Origin: Elephas maximus indicus
Lineage: Eukaryota; Chordata; Mammalia; Proboscidea; Elephantidae
Reading direction: 5' to 3'
NCBI RefSeq assembly: GCF_024166365.1
Contig: NC_064820.1
Coordinates: forward strand, 135,490,001 to 135,554,000
DNA: 64,000 bases
The position numbers and the translations under genes were made by a program. The notes below the pieces were generated by a model that had not been told where the DNA came from, ran no database searches, and saw nothing but the letters and a program-made list of their open reading frames with translations. Positions 46,351 through 57,602 of the stretch are shown here, one piece after another; position 1 is the stretch's first letter, and each line of letters opens with the position of its first letter.

Positions 46351-47470
46351 TTAGTACTATAAAATGCAGTTAAGTTAGATGAAAGGTGAATGAAGAATCA
46401 AATTATGTGCCCTTGGTACAATAAATCTTCATTAAGTTACTTATCAAGCGTGCCATCCGAAATAGTTCAAATTTACTCATAGAAAAATAGGACCTGAAAG
46501 GTCTCTCAAAGGGTCATGTTTATACTTTGAGAAAGGACTAAGTAAAATCAAGGCACAGCATTATCTACCTTTACTCTTAAAAATATTATCTATGGCCTCT
46601 CTCACAACAGAATCAATTCTAATGCCTAACCTAAACTTCTTTTGATGTAATTTAAATTCTTCTCTAGAGTAATTGCTGATTCTCACATCCATAATCCCAT
46701 CTCTTATGTCTTCTATAATTTTAGATTTTAAAATACATGCTCTTTTGCCTTTTATCTGCAAATTGTTCAAAACTAACTTTACTGTGGCATTTTCTTAAAA
46801 ATTACACAATTTACTATTATAAACCAGAAATTAAGTTGTCTTAAAAATTGTTCTTAAAAATAATTTACACCCCAGAGATACATATACCATTCTCTAAAAC
46901 CTGTCGTACCCATCTCAACCACCAATTTTAAGCCAAAAATCAAAACAAAACAAAATCTATGAAACTAGAAAGTATTTCAAGCCTAGGTAACTCCCACTCT
47001 ATGAACAGACTATGTTCTAAAAGTTGGGCTTTAAAATAGTTTCAAATTCTGTTTTCTCACATTTTTAGCTTAGCAAGGAAGAAGTAAACATTAAGATTCT
47101 TGGAATGGAATTCCTCCTACTTCCCTTCTAGTCTGCTGCAATGAAAGCAAGTCTTCAAAGGTATAGGAGATGTGTAAAGTCAAGTATTGTAAGATAAGTA
47201 CAGCATACACATTAGCCTTTAAGTATACAGTTAGTCAACTGAAGCAAGGGCTAATAATTTTGTATACTTTGGTTAAAATCAATTATACAAAAATAGGGGA
47301 GGGGACAAACCCACATTCTTCATGGTATTTAACGATGTTCTTACCAAGTGATAACTCAAAAGGAAAAATTTAGATGAACTATAATTTTTTTTATATATAA
47401 TTAGTCAAATTATCCAACAGGATACACAGATATGGTATAACTTCCTAAGAACCTAATAATAACAAAGAGG
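46351..47470. other. SNX2 intron 7, no recognised feature
   Basis: No gene. A 69-codon open stretch on the minus strand at 46561-46770 has no recognisable motif. Confidence 0.5.
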
Positions 47471-47479
47471 TATTTTTAT

Positions 47480-47630
47480 ACCTAGTCCCTGGGTGGTACA
47501 AATGGTTAAGTGTTCACCTGCTAACCAAAAGGCTAACTGAAAGATTGGTGGTTCAAGTCTACCCAGAGGTGCTCTGAAACAAAGGGCTGCAATCTACTTC
47601 CAAAAAATCTGCCATTAAAAACCCTATGGA
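47480..47630 (+). repeat. AfroSINE, left part (split by L1)
   Basis: Head and body of a plus-strand SINE (tccctgggtggtacaaatgg). It continues at 54973-55046 beyond the L1. The SINE's own target duplication is tatttttat at 47471-47479 and 55047-55055. Confidence 0.93.
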
Positions 47631-48671
47631 CGGTGGAGCCAAGATGGCGGACTAGGCAGACACTACCTCGGATCCCTCTTACAACAAAGACACGGAAAAA
47701 CAAGTGAATTGATCACATACATAACAATCTACGAACCCTGAACAACAAACACAGATTTAGAGACGGAGAACGAACTAATACGGGGAAGCAGCGATTGTTT
47801 CCAGAGCCTGGAGCCAGCGTACCAGTCAGGTACGGCACAAGCACAGAGAGCGGCTGCACCCTCCTGAACTAACCCCGGGAGGGGGACAAGCCAGTTCCAC
47901 GGGTGGCGTGGGACGCAGCCGGTGGGAGAAGTCCCCAGGAGGCAGTGACTGGTCTTGGAGCAGAAAGAGCAGCGTCCGAGCCGGGGAACCGTCCCGCAGG
48001 GATTTGGACTGGACGCAGGTAAGGCATAAACACGGACAGTTGCTCCACCCCCTTGAACTAACCCCGGGAAGGGGACCAGCCGGGTCGCGCGGGTGGCGTG
48101 GGACGCAGCCGGTAGGAGAAGTCCCTGGGAGGCAGCGACTGGTATTGGAGAGGGGAGAACAGCGTCCCAGCCGGGACACTCGGTCACGGCACAAGCACGG
48201 GGACCTGCTCCGCCCATCTGAACTAACCCCGGGAGGAGGCCCAACTGGTTCTCGGGAGCGGCACGGCCACGCGGCTGGAGGGACGAGGATTCCCCGGGAG
48301 GCAGCGACTGATTTTGGAGTCAAGAGTGCACCGTCCCAGTAGGGGAGCCTTGACGCTGGGCGTGGGGCTGGAAGAGGAGGATCTGACCGTGACTCCAGCG
48401 GGCCAGACCCCCCGGGGGCAATCTCCACACAGCCAGCACACATAGGCGACGCGCCCCCCGGGGAGTCTCAGATATGATAGTCATTCCAAGCAAGACAAGC
48501 AACTCTGGCTATATTCTGAGGTGCTACTCTCCTATCTCTCTGTTCCCTCCCCCACCCTCCCCAGGCGGCTTCATTAACATCTGAATAGCCTGAGCCAGAG
48601 GGAGAACTCTGATAGGGATCTGACTGCATTTTTTTTTTAGCGGATTTTCTGGAAAAACTAGTTTCCCAGTG
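47631..48671 (+). promoter_or_regulatory. L1 5' UTR / internal promoter with YY1-like site and tandem units
   Basis: Begins cggtggagccaagatggcgg; GCCAAGATGGC matches the YY1-binding site near the start of human L1. The region is CpG-rich, in contrast with its surroundings. Three units begin at about 47836, 48025 and 48190, each with gaactaaccccggga (47866, 48055, 48220) and a gcgtgggacgcagccggt-like block in the first two. Promoter activity is inferred from the family. Confidence 0.8.
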
Positions 48672-49688
48672 ATGGCTCGGAGACAACAATCCATATCAAA
48701 CCACTTAAAGAAGCAGACCATGACAGCTTCTCCAACCTCCCAAACAAAAGAATCAAAATCTTTCCCAAATGAAGATACAATCTTGGAATTATCAGATACA
48801 GAATATAAAAAACTAATTTACAGAATGCTTAATGATATCACAAATGAAATTAGGGTAACTGCAGAAAAGGCCAAGGAACACACTGATAAAACTGTTGAAG
48901 AACTCAAAAAGATTATTCAAGAACATACTGGAAAAATTAATAAGTTGCAAGAATCCATAGAGAGACAACATGTAGAAATCCAAAAGATTAACAATAAAAT
49001 AACAGAATTAGACAACACACTAGGAAGTCAGAGGAGCAGACTCAAGCAATTAGAATGCAGACTGGGACATCTGGAGGACCAGGGAATCGACACCAACATA
49101 GCTGAAAAAAAATCAGAGAAAAGAATTAAAAAAAATGAAGAAACCCTAAGAATTATGTGGGACTCTATCAAGAAGGATAACCTGTGGGTGATTGGAGTCC
49201 CAGAACAGGGAGGGGGGACAGAAAACACGGAGAAAATAGTTGAAGAACTCCTGACACAAAACCTCCCTGACATCATGAAAGACGAAAGGATATCTATCCA
49301 AGATGCTCATGGAACCCCATTTAAGATTGATCCAAAAAGAAAAACACCAAGACATATTATCATCACACTCACCAAAACCAAAGATAAACACAAAATTTTA
49401 AAAGCAGCCAGGGAGAAAAGAAAGGTTTCCTTCAAGGGAGAATCAATAAGAATATGTTCTGACTACTCAGCAGAAACCATGCAGGCAAGAAGGGAATGGG
49501 ACAACATATACAGACCACTGAAGGAGAAAAACTGCCAGCCAAGGATCATATATCCAGCAAAACTCTCTCTGAAATATGAAGGCGAAATTAAGATATTTAC
49601 AGACAAACGCAAGTTTAGAGAATTTGCAAAAACCAAACCAAAGCTACAAGAAATACTAAAGGATATTGTTTGGTCAGAGAACCAATAA
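48672..49688 (+). CDS. L1 ORF1 protein (ORF1p), intact
   Basis: 338 residues, the same length as human ORF1p. The ATG at 48672 (MARRQQSISNHLKKQTMT) is chosen because the codon before it is GTG and the family starts this way. Residues about 45-150 form a heptad-rich coiled coil (ELKKIIQEHTGKINKLQES), the trimerisation region. About 155-250 is the RRM-like domain (LWVIGVPEQGGGTENTEK), and about 255-335 the C-terminal domain with RHIIITLTKTKDKHKIL and a basic stretch. ORF1p is the RNA-binding chaperone of the L1 ribonucleoprotein. A spacer of about 460 bases with stops separates it from ORF2, as is typical of L1. No lesion is visible, so a protein could be made if the promoter is active. Confidence 0.95.
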   Translation: MARRQQSISNHLKKQTMTASPTSQTKESKSFPNEDTILELSDTEYKKLIYRMLNDITNEIRVTAEKAKEHTDKTVEELKKIIQEHTGKINKLQESIERQHVEIQKINNKITELDNTLGSQRSRLKQLECRLGHLEDQGIDTNIAEKKSEKRIKKNEETLRIMWDSIKKDNLWVIGVPEQGGGTENTEKIVEELLTQNLPDIMKDERISIQDAHGTPFKIDPKRKTPRHIIITLTKTKDKHKILKAAREKRKVSFKGESIRICSDYSAETMQARREWDNIYRPLKEKNCQPRIIYPAKLSLKYEGEIKIFTDKRKFREFAKTKPKLQEILKDIVWSENQ

Positions 49689-50147
49689 TATCAGATATCA
49701 GCACAACACAAGGTCACAAAACAGAACGTCCTGATATCAACTCAAATAGGGAAATCACAAAAACAAACAAATTAAGATTAATTAAAAAAAAAAATACACA
49801 TAACAGGGAATCATGGAAGGCAATAGGTAAAAGATCACAATAATCAAAAAGAGGGACTAAATACAGGAGGCATTGAACTGCCAGATGGAGAGTGATACAA
49901 GGCGATATAGAATGATACAAGTTAGGTTTTTACTTAGAAAAATAGGGGTAAATAATAAGGTAACCACAAAAAGGTATAACAACTCTGTAACTCAAGATAA
50001 AAACCAAGAAAAACGTAACGACTCAACTAACATAAAGTCAAGCACTATGAAAATGAGGATCTCACAATTTACTAAGAAAAACGCCTCAGCACAAAAAAGT
50101 ATGTGGAAAAATGAAATTGTCAACAACACACATAAAAAGGCATCAAA
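49689..50147 (+). other. L1 inter-ORF spacer
   Basis: 459 bases between ORF1 and ORF2, longer than the 63 bases of human L1. A-rich, with short open pieces (for example 49873-50151) that carry no known domain. Confidence 0.8.
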
Positions 50148-53100
50148 ATGACAGCACTAAAAACTTATTTATCTATAATTACCCCGAATGTAAATGGACT
50201 AAATGCACCAATAAAGAGACAGAGAGTCACGGACTGGATAAAGAAACACGATCCATCTATATGCTGCCTACAAGAGACACACCTTAGACTTAGAGACACA
50301 AACAAACTAAAACTCAAAGGATGGAAAAAAATATATCAAGCAAACAATAAGCAAAAAAGGAGTAGCAATATTAATTTCTGACAAAATAGACTTTAGACTT
50401 AAATCCACCACAAAGGATAAAGAAGGACACTATATAATGATAAAAGGGACAATTGATCAGGAAGACATAACCATATTAAATATTTACGCACCCAATGACA
50501 GGGCTACAAGATACATAAATCAAATTTTAACAGAATTGAAAAGCGAGATAGATACCTCCACAATTATAGTAGGAGACTTCAGCACACCACTTTCGGAGAA
50601 GGACAGGACATCCAGTAAGAAGCTCAACAGAGACACGGAAGATCTAATTACAACAATCAACCAACTTGACCTCATTGACTTATACAGAACTCTCCACCCA
50701 ACTGCTGCAAAATATACTTTTTTTTCTAGTGCACATGGAACATTCTCTAGAATAGATCACATATTAGGCCATAAAACAAACCTTTGCAGAGTCCAAAACA
50801 TCGAAATATTACAAAGCATCTTCTCAGACCACAAGGCAATAAAACTAGAGATCAATAACAGAAAAACTAGGGAAAAGAAATCAAATACTTGGAAAATGAA
50901 CAATACCCTCCTGAAAAAAGACTGGGTTATAGAAGACATCAAGGAGGAAATAAGGAAATTCATAGAATGCAACGAGAATGAAAATACTTCCTATCAAAAC
51001 CTCTGGGACACAGCAAAAGCAGTGCTCAGAGGGCAATTTATATCAATAAATGCACACATACAAAAAGAAGAAAGAGACAAAATCAGAGAACTGTTCCGAC
51101 AACTTGAACAAATAGAAACTGAGCAACAAAAGAATCCATCAGGCACCAGAAGAAAACAAATAATAAAAATTAGGGCTGAACTAAATGAATTAGAGAACAG
51201 AAAAACAATTGAAAGAATTAACAAAGCCAAAAGCTGGTTCTTTGAAAAAATTAACAAAATTGATAAACCATTGGCTAGACTGACTAAAGAAATACAGGAA
51301 AGGAAACAAATAACCCGAATAAGAAATGAGAAGGACCACATCACAACAGAACCAAATGAAATTAAAAGAATCATTTCAGATTATTATGAAAAATTGTACT
51401 CTAACAAATTTGAAAACCTAGAAGAAATGGATGAATTCCTGGAAAAACACTACCTACCTAAACTAACACATTCAGAAGTAGAACAACTAAATAGACCCAT
51501 AACAAAAAAAGAGATTGAAACGGTAATCAAAAAACTCCCAACAAAAAAAAGCCCTGGCCCGGATGGCTTCACTGCAGAGTTCTACTAAACTTTCAGAGAA
51601 GAGTTAACACCACTACTACTAAAGGTATTCCAAAGCATAGAAAATGACGGAATACTACCCAACTCATTCTATGAAGCCACCATCTCCCTGATACCAAAAC
51701 CAGGTAAAGACATTACAAAAAAAGAAAATTATAGACCTATATCCCTCATGAACATAGATGCAAAAATCCTCAACAAAATTCTAGCCAACAGAATCCAACA
51801 ACACATCAAAAAAATGATTCACCCTGATCAAGTGGGATTTATATCAGGTATGCAAGGCTGGTTTAATATCAGAAAAACCATTAATGTAATCCATCACATA
51901 AATAAAACAAAAGACAAAAACCACATGATCTTATCAATTGATGCAGAAAAGGCATTTGACAAAGTCCAACACCCATTCATGATAAAAACTCTTACCAAAA
52001 TAGGAATTGAAGGAAAATTCCTCAACATAATAAAGGGCATCTATGCAAAGCCAACAGCCAATATCACTCTAAATGGAGAGAACCTGAAAGCATTTCCCTT
52101 GAGAACGGGAACCAGACAAGGATGCCCTTTATCACCGCTCTTATTCAACATCGTACTTGAAGTCCTAGCCAGGGCAATTAGGCTAGACAAAGAAATAAAA
52201 GGTATCCGGATTGGCAAGGAAGAAGTAAAGTTATCACTATTTGCAGATGACATGATTATATACACAGAAAACCCTAAGGAATCCTCCAGAAAACTACTGA
52301 AACTAATAGAAGAGTTTGGCAGAGTCTCAGGTTATAAAATAAACATACAAAAATCACTTGGATTCCTCTACATCAACAAAAAGAACACTGAAGAGGAAAT
52401 AACCAAATCAATACCATTCACAGTAGCCCCCAAGAAGATAAGATACTTAGGAATAAATCTTACCAAGGATGTAAAAGACCTATACAAAGAAAACTACAAA
52501 GCTCTACTACAAGAAATTCAAAAGGACATACTTAAGTGGAAAAACATACCCTGCTCATGGATAGGAAGACTTAACATAGTAAAAATGTCTATTCTACCAA
52601 AAGCCATCTATACATTTAACGCACTTCCGATCCAAATTCCAATGTCATATTTTAAGGGGATAGAGAAACAAATCACCAATTTCATATGGAAGGGAAAGAA
52701 GCCCCAGATAAGCAAAGCACTACTGAAAAAGAAGAAGAAAGTGGGAGGCCTCACCTTACCTGACTTCAGAACCTATTATACAGCCACAGTAGTCAAAACA
52801 GCCTGGTATTGGTACAACAGACACATAGACCAATGGAACAGAATTGAGAACCCAGACATAGATCCATCCACGTATAAGCAGCTGATATTTGACAAAGGAC
52901 CAGTGTCAATTAACTGGGGAAAAGATAGCCTTTTTAACAAATGGTGCTGGCATAACTGGATATCCCTTTGCAAAAAAATGAAACAGGACCCATACCTCAC
53001 ACCATGCACAAAAACTAACTCCAAGTGCATCAAAGACCTAAACAGAAAGACTAAAACGATAAAGATCATGGAAGAAAAAATCGGAACAACCCTAGGAGCC

Positions 53101-53954
53101 CTAATACAAGGTATAAACAGAATACAAAACATTACCAAAAATGATGAAGAGAAACCCGATAACTGGGAGCTCCTAAAAATCAAACACCTATGCTCATCTA
53201 AAGACTTCTCCAAAAGAGTAAAAAGACCACCTACAGACTGGGAAAGAATTTTCAGCTATGACATCTCCAACCAGCGCCTGATCTCTAAAATCTACATGAT
53301 TCTGTCAAAACTCAACCACAAAAAGACAAACACCCAATCAAGAAGTGGGCAAAGGATATGAACACACATTTCACTAAAGAAGATATTCAGGCAGCTAACA
53401 GATACATGAGAAAATGCTCTCGATCATTAGCCATTAGAGAAATGCAAATTAAAACTACAATGAGATTCCATCTCACACCAGCAAGGCTGGCATTAATCCA
53501 AAAAACACAAAATAATAAATGTTGGAGAGGCTGCGGAGAGATTGGAACTCTCATACACTGCTGGTGGGAATGTCAAATGGTACAACCACTTTGGAAATCT
53601 ATCTGGCGTTATCTTAAACAGTTAGAAATAAAACTACCATACAACCCAGAAATCCCACTCCTAGGAATATACCCTAGAGATACAAGAGCCTTCACACAAA
53701 CAGATATATGCACACCCATGTTTATTGCAGCTCTGTTTACAATAGCAAAAAGTTGGAAGCAACCAAGGTGTCCATCAACGGATGAATGGGTAAATAAATT
53801 GTGGTATATTCTCACAATGGAATACTACGCATTGATAAAGAACAGTGACGAATCTCTGAAACATTTCATAACATGGAGGAACCTGGAAGGCATTATGCTG
53901 AGTGAAATTAGTCAGAGGCAAAAGGACAAATATTGTATAAGACCACTATTATAA
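50148..53954 (+). pseudogene. L1 ORF2 (endonuclease, reverse transcriptase), three lesions
   Basis: Nearly full-length ORF2 (about 1268 codons). Lesions: a frameshift in the A-run near 50350-50358, an in-frame TAA at 51586-51588 directly after [10 protein letters not shown], and a one-base loss near 53330-53340. Endonuclease landmarks are [23 protein letters not shown] (Ser where Asn is usual, codon 50581-50583) and [12 protein letters not shown] landmarks are [47 protein letters not shown] and [12 protein letters not shown]. The C-terminal zinc knuckle is [18 protein letters not shown]. The function in intact L1 is target-primed reverse transcription. This copy cannot make a full protein. 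Confidence 0.95.
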
Positions 53955-54958
53955 GATCTTGAGAAATAGTAAACCTGAGAAGAACACATACTTTTGTGGT
54001 TACGAGGCGGGGAGGGAGGGAGGGTGGGAGAGGGTTTTTTATTGATTAATCAGTAGATAAGAACTGCTTTAGGTGAAGGGAAAGACAACACTCAATACAT
54101 GGAAGGTCAGCTCAATTGGACTGGACGAAAAGCAAAGAAGTTTCCGGGATAAACCGAATACTTCAAAGGTCAGCGGAGCAAGTGCGGGGGTCTGGGGAAC
54201 ATGGTTTGCGGGGACTTCTAAGTCAATTGGCAAAATATTATGAAATCATTCTGCATCCCACTTTGAAATGTGGCGTCTGGGGTCTTAAATGCTAACAAGC
54301 GGCCATCTAAGATGCAGCAATTGGTCTCAACCCACCTGGACCAAAGGAAAATGAAGAACACCAAGGCCACACAACAACTAAGAGCCCAAGAGACAGAAAG
54401 GGCCACATGAACCAGAGACCTACATCATCCTGAGACCAGAAGAACTAGTTGGTGCCCGGCCACAATCGATGACTGCCCTGACAGGGAGCACAGCAGAGGA
54501 CCCCTGAGGGAGCAGGAGATCAGTGGGATACAGACCCCAAATTCTCATAAAAAGACCAAACCTAATGGTCTGACTGAGACTGGAGGAATCCCGGCGGCCA
54601 TGCTCCCCTGACCTTCAGTTGACACAGGACAGGAACCATCCCCGAAGACAACTCATCAGAAATGAAAGGGACTGATCAGCGGGTGGGAGAGAGACGCTGA
54701 TGAAGAGTGAGCTAATTATATCAGGTGGACACTTGAGATTGTGTTGGCAACTCTTGTCTGGAGGGGGGATGGGAGGGTAGAGAGAGAGGGAAGCCGGCAA
54801 AATTGTCAAGAAAGGAGAGACTGAAAGGGCTGACTCAAGAGGGGGAGAGCAAGTGGGAGTGGGGAGTGAGATGTATGTAAACTTATATGTGACAGACTGA
54901 TTGGATTTGTAAACGTTCACTTGAAGCTTAATAAAAATTATTAAAAAAAAAAAAAGAA
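53955..54958 (+). other. L1 3' UTR
   Basis: About 1 kb, homologous to 8189-9200 and 61682-62665. Shared blocks include tggcgtctggggtcttaaat, cagaagaactagttggtgcc and ccccaaattctcataaaaag. The G-rich tract gaggcggggagggagggagg is at 54004-54023. Polyadenylation signal ataaaa near the end. Confidence 0.9.
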
Positions 54959-54972
54959 AAAAATCCTATGGA

Positions 54973-55046
54973 GCAGAGTTTGACTCTGACTCATGTAGGG
55001 TCACCATGAGTTGGAACTGACTCAACAGCAACTGGTTATTATTGGT
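54973..55046 (+). repeat. AfroSINE, right part (split by L1)
   Basis: gcagagtttgactctgactc, then the tail ggtcaccatgagttggaact. It completes the SINE that starts at 47480. Confidence 0.92.
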
Positions 55047-55055
55047 TATTTTTAT

Positions 55056-55452
55056 CAAAATATTTTTATCAACCCTTTCCCCCTTTACAACATTTATGTT
55101 TTCCTTTTGCACATCTGGCAGTTTCTTACTTCTCTTGCTAACTACAGCTCTGATATAGCAACTCTATTTCCAAATAGTTCACAACCATATATTCTTATTT
55201 GTACTACACGATACAAAACAGGTGTTATTTTGTTAGAGACATGACTAATGAGAATTAATAACAACAGAACAAGTACACAGCAGGGTGTTGCTGAAAGAAG
55301 CAAATTTCTTTATAAGTTTAAGGCATTCTCAGTAAGAGCTAACAAGTGATACTTTGAAAAAAAATTAATCACTGAAATTTAACTGTCATATAATTAGATT
55401 TATATTACTGAAGTAAAAACTAAGAGTAATAAAGTATATTGTCTAGAATTAC
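55056..55452. other. SNX2 intron 7, end
   Basis: No recognised feature between the SINE and exon 7. Confidence 0.5.
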
Positions 55453-55531
55453 CTTTCAAGAGCTGCTCTTCGTTTTTCTACGAATTCAGTAGACGATGAA
55501 TCTTCTTTACCCACTTTGACCTTGGTCATGC
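55453..55531 (-). CDS. SNX2: SNX2 exon 7 (end of PX domain)
   Basis: 79 bp. The exon starts with the last two bases of a Gly codon, reads [16 protein letters not shown] and on to RRAALE, and ends with two bases of the following Arg codon. The acceptor is ...caaag just outside base 55531 and the donor is gtaatt below base 55453. It corresponds to about residues 216-240 of human SNX2, the last helices of the PX phosphoinositide-binding domain. It is the most 5' SNX2 exon in the window. The next intron downstream is about 14 kb, half of it a full-length L1 insertion. Confidence 0.96.
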
Positions 55532-55784
55532 CTTTGAAAAAATTCAATGATATTCATTATTCTATATTATTGTGAACCAGTCTTTTATAATTCTTTCTGC
55601 ATAACTTAAAATAACTTTAAATTTAAACCTGACAAAAACAAAAGCTCCTAAATTGTAACTAGTATCTTAAGGGATTAAAACTTACATGATATACTAACAT
55701 CTCTACTTGGTAAATGCTTAGGAAAGAACAGATAAAGCTGTGTTTATAGTTTTCTGACCCACAACGGTTCCTTTACGTAAAAGC

Positions 55785-55972
55785 ATAAACCAAAACCAAA
55801 TCTGTTGCTGCTGAATCAATTCCGACTCATTGTGACCCTGTAGGACAGAGTAGAACTGGCCCACAGGGTTTCCCAGGCTGAATTCTTTATGGAATCAGAC
55901 TGCCCCATTTTTCTCTCTCAAGCTGGTGGTAGATTCAAACTGACAACTTTTTGGTTACCTAGTGCTTAACCA
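55785..55972 (-). repeat. AfroSINE, longer variant
   Basis: Minus-strand SINE with ctgttgctgctgaatcaatt tail and the ggctgaattctttatggaat block. Confidence 0.87.
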
Positions 55973-56127
55973 ATTCTCATCTATTGTAGATTTAACTCCT
56001 GGTAAATTAAAATGTGTTTGTATCGCAATATGCATACTATAATTTCAAATCAACATTTTTAAGCTCAATTAACATTTTTATTTCTTATGAGTAACAATTA
56101 AGGTTTTCTTTTACTACAGGGTCTAGA

Positions 56128-56421
56128 TGAAATATAACCAGAATGCTCCCTAGAAGCAAGGATGGCAAGACTGCATCTTACATATTCTGGACATGTTGTC
56201 AGGAGGGATCAGTCCCTGGAGAAGGACATCATGCTTGGCAAAGTACAGGGTCAGTGGAAAAGAGGAAGACCTTCAACGAGGAGAAATGACACAGTGGCTG
56301 CAACAATGGGCTCAAGCATAACAACGATTTTAAGGATGGCACAGGACCAGGAAGTGTTTCGTTCTGTTGTACATGGGGTCGCTATGAGTCAGAACCAATT
56401 TGACAGCACCTAACAACAATG
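56128..56421 (+). mobile_element. RTE 3' end, 5'-truncated
   Basis: Last 300 bases of the RTE: ORF end (MARLHLTYSGHVVRRDQSLE at 56162-56221) and the tail gggtcgctatgagtcagaac. Flanks gggtctaga and gggtctgga fit a 9-bp duplication with one mismatch. Confidence 0.88.
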
Positions 56422-56912
56422 GGGTCTGGAAAAACAGAAATAAGTATAACTCATGGATTTGCTTAATGTTTTCCCTGCTGCAGATTTTAAGAACATGTTC
56501 TTTTTAACTTATCCTTACTGGTTTTATTATAGTTAAAATAACCAGCTCTTTTGCAGGCATTTAGAACATAATTTTAGAATTAAAAATATAAAAATCATGC
56601 TGATCATTTCTGTATTGGCAATTCCAATTTTAATACTAACATATGAATGAGATTGCAGATTGTTCTGTTCTTTTTTCTAGTTCTTCCTTTCAAAAATAAA
56701 TTCTGAAGAAAGAAGTACTGATACATGCTACATCATGGAAGAACCCTGAAAACATTATGCTGAGTAAAAGAAGCCTGTCAGAAAGGATCACACATGATCC
56801 ATGATATATGATTCTATTTACATGAAATGTCTAGAAAGTAAGAAAATGGCTGCCTAGGACTAGGAGGTATGGAGAGATTGTGGGGGAGGAGTGATGGCTA
56901 AGGGATTGTTAT

Positions 56913-57602
56913 GGACTGAATTATGTCCCCCCCAAAAATGTGTATCAACTTGGCTAGGCCATGATTCCCAGTATTCTGTGGTTGTTCACCATTTTATGAT
57001 CTGATTATCCTATGCGTTGTAAATCCTAACCTAACCCATGTTAACGAGGCAAGGTTAGGTTATGTTAAAGAGGATTAAAGCTGGACACCCTGACTCAGGT
57101 CACAGCCCTTATCCTAAGCAAAGTGAGTTTCCCAGGGGTGTGGCCTGCATCACCTTTTATCTTACAACAGATAAAAGGAGACAGAAACAAGCAGAGAGAC
57201 ACCTCATACCACCAAGAAAGAAAAGCCAGGACAGGAGCATGTCCTTTGGACCCCAGGTCCCTGTACTGAGAAGCTCCTAGACCAGGGGAAGATTGATGAC
57301 AAAGAACTTCCCCCTAGAACTGACAGAGAGAAAGCATTCCCTAGAGCTGGCCCCCGAATTTGGACTTCTAGACTGTGAGAGAATAAATTTGTTTGTTAAA
57401 GCCATCCACTTGTGGTATTTCTACTATAACAACAACAAAAAACTCAAACCTGTTGCTGACTCATAGCCATCCTATAGGACAGATTAGAACTGCCCCATAG
57501 GGTTTCCAAGGAGCGGCTGATGGATTTGAACTGCCAACCTTTTGGTTAACAGTTGAGCTTTTAACCACTGTGCCACCTGGGCTCAGGACTAGATAACTGA
57601 GA
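56913..57602 (+). repeat. Solo MaLR-type LTR, itself split by an AfroSINE
   Basis: Starts tgttatggactgaattatgt and carries tcaacttggctaggccatga; ends gactagataactgagac after the SINE. It has a middle section (57040-57200) not present in the LTR at 4227, so it is another subfamily or a longer variant. Confidence 0.78.
57424..57586 (-). repeat. AfroSINE inside an LTR
   Basis: Minus-strand SINE with a caacaacaacaaaaaac tail junction and head gagcccaggtggcac in reverse at about 57583. Confidence 0.88.

Larger units (their letters stand above)
47631..54958 (+). mobile_element. Full-length L1 with intact ORF1
   Basis: Complete LINE-1 of about 7.3 kb: CpG-rich 5' UTR with three tandem units (47836 to about 48345), ORF1 open (48672-49688), ORF2 complete in extent but broken in three places (50148-53954), 3' UTR with a G-rich tract (about 54006-54035) and an A-rich end. 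Flanked by a 14-bp target-site duplication (aaaaaccctatgga at 47617-47630; aaaaatcctatgga at 54959-54972) that lies within an AfroSINE. It sits in SNX2 intron 7, antisense to the gene. Few lesions imply a fairly recent insertion. Confidence 0.96.
26170..55531 (-). other. SNX2: SNX2 gene, 3' part of the transcription unit (exons 7-15 by the human layout)
   Basis: Nine exons on the minus strand join in frame to give 304 residues that follow human SNX2 (519 aa) from about residue 216 to the stop, with only a few substitutions relative to the human protein as I remember it. SNX2 is a peripheral membrane SNX-BAR protein of early endosomes. With SNX5/SNX6 it forms the tubulating ESCPE-1/retromer-linked coat that sends cargo such as the cation-independent mannose-6-phosphate receptor back to the trans-Golgi. 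The window covers the end of the PX domain (phosphoinositide binding), the amphipathic helix and the BAR domain (dimerisation, curvature). All nine exons are open and all introns end in AG, so this is the working gene and not a retrocopy. The N-terminal region, most of the PX domain and the promoter lie beyond base 64000. Introns between the exons are largely repeats. Confidence 0.96.

Noticed and set aside
46561..46770. 69-codon open frame on the minus strand with a protein-like composition (REEFKLHQKKFRLG)
   Set aside because: No recognisable domain, no splice or promoter context, and no longer than chance open frames in this AT-rich intron.
47826..48443. Long Pro/Arg/Ser-rich open frames on the minus strand (171 and 205 codons)
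   Set aside because: They are shadows of the GC-rich tandem 5' UTR of the L1. GC-rich DNA lacks stops by chance and the repeated wording comes from the tandem units.
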